5,940 nt of DNA. Origin: Gammaproteobacteria bacterium. GTDB lineage: Bacteria; Pseudomonadota; Gammaproteobacteria; Steroidobacterales; Steroidobacteraceae. Numbering within the stretch: the stretch's first letter is position 1; the number at the start of each line of letters is the position of its first letter. Shown here piece after piece: positions 5,704 through 5,940 of the stretch. Where the stretch lies: the NCBI GenBank assembly GCA_019242385.1, contig JAFAVO010000109.1:1-5940 (forward strand), read 5' to 3'. The notes below the pieces were generated by a model. It was given only the letters and a program-made list of their open reading frames with translations, searched no databases and was not told where the DNA came from. A program made the translations under genes and the position numbers.

Positions 5704-5940
5704 GTGCCAGAGAAGCTCGCCATCTGCCTGCTCGCCTCGGAAGTGCAGCCGCTCTCCAAGACCGGGGGGCTTGCCGATGTTGCCGGCGCGCTCACGCGAT
5801 ATCTGCATGGCGCCGGTCACGACGTGCGCCTGTTCACACCGGCTTACGACTTCATCGATCGGGCGGCGTGCCGGGCTGTGCCGCTGGCAGAGCTCACGCA
5901 GATCCCGCTGAGCCTCGGCGCTCACGACTACGAGTTCTCG
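5704..5940 (+). CDS. glgA: Glycogen/starch synthase (GT5), N-terminal 79 codons, cut by window edge
   Basis: The frame from GTG at 5704 reads MPEKLAICLLASEVQPLSKTGGLADVAGAL and continues with HGAGHDVRLFTPAYDF to the right edge. The KTGGL motif (residues 19-23) binds ADP-glucose in GlgA, and the surrounding SEV-x-P-x-x-KTGGLADV-x-GAL pattern is the hallmark of GT5 glycogen and starch synthases. These cytosolic enzymes extend alpha-1,4-glucan chains from ADP-glucose. An in-frame TAA at 5692-5694 lies just upstream, and the GTG is the only usual start before the conserved block; its ribosome site is weak. It is the only plus-strand gene, divergent from everything to its left. The rest of the gene and any glg neighbours lie outside the window. 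Other GT5 enzymes share this N-terminus, so the exact donor is not proven from 79 residues. Confidence 0.93.
   Translation, partial: MPEKLAICLLASEVQPLSKTGGLADVAGALTRYLHGAGHDVRLFTPAYDFIDRAACRAVPLAELTQIPLSLGAHDYEFS

Overview
The window is GC-rich and densely coding. The gene content (a TtcA-type tRNA thiolase, an M32 carboxypeptidase, an AraC-MGMT fusion and a GlgA-type glycogen synthase) suggests a high-GC proteobacterium, most likely a gammaproteobacterium. That placement is an inference from families and codon use; no rRNA or other marker gene is present.

Layout, left to right. All genes but the last are on the minus strand, so transcription runs right to left. (1) 1-221: start of a conserved protein that looks like a putative zinc metallopeptidase, cut by the left edge. 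(2) 347-1792: a two-domain protein, a dual-specificity-type tyrosine phosphatase fused to an ADP-ribosylglycohydrolase (ARH/DraG) domain. (3) 1789-2655: ttcA, tRNA cytidine(32) 2-sulfurtransferase, whose stop overlaps the GTG start of gene 2 by 4 bases. (4) 2754-4271 (or 4301): M32 carboxypeptidase Taq-type metallopeptidase. (5) 4523-5446: AraC DNA-binding domain fused to an O6-methylguanine-DNA methyltransferase. (6) 5553-5657: possible 34-residue single-span membrane peptide. (7) From 5704, plus strand: the first 79 codons of a GlgA-like glycogen synthase, divergent from the rest and cut by the right edge.

The only firm coupling is ttcA with the phosphatase/ARH gene (GTGA overlap). The M32 gene lies 98 bases upstream of ttcA on the same strand and may share its transcript, although a perfect 8-bp inverted repeat sits in the gap. 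An AT-rich patch at 4339-4376 is the best promoter candidate for the M32 gene. No gene-free stretch exceeds 300 bases. I see no mobile element, CRISPR array, tRNA or rRNA.

Most of the window is ordinary chromosomal housekeeping. The parts that deserve a second look are the phosphatase-ARH fusion, whose C-terminal metal site reads GGNSDVV where the family usually has GGD(S/T)DT, and the methyltransferase, which carries Thr in place of the Arg of PCHR and Gln where human MGMT has its arginine finger.
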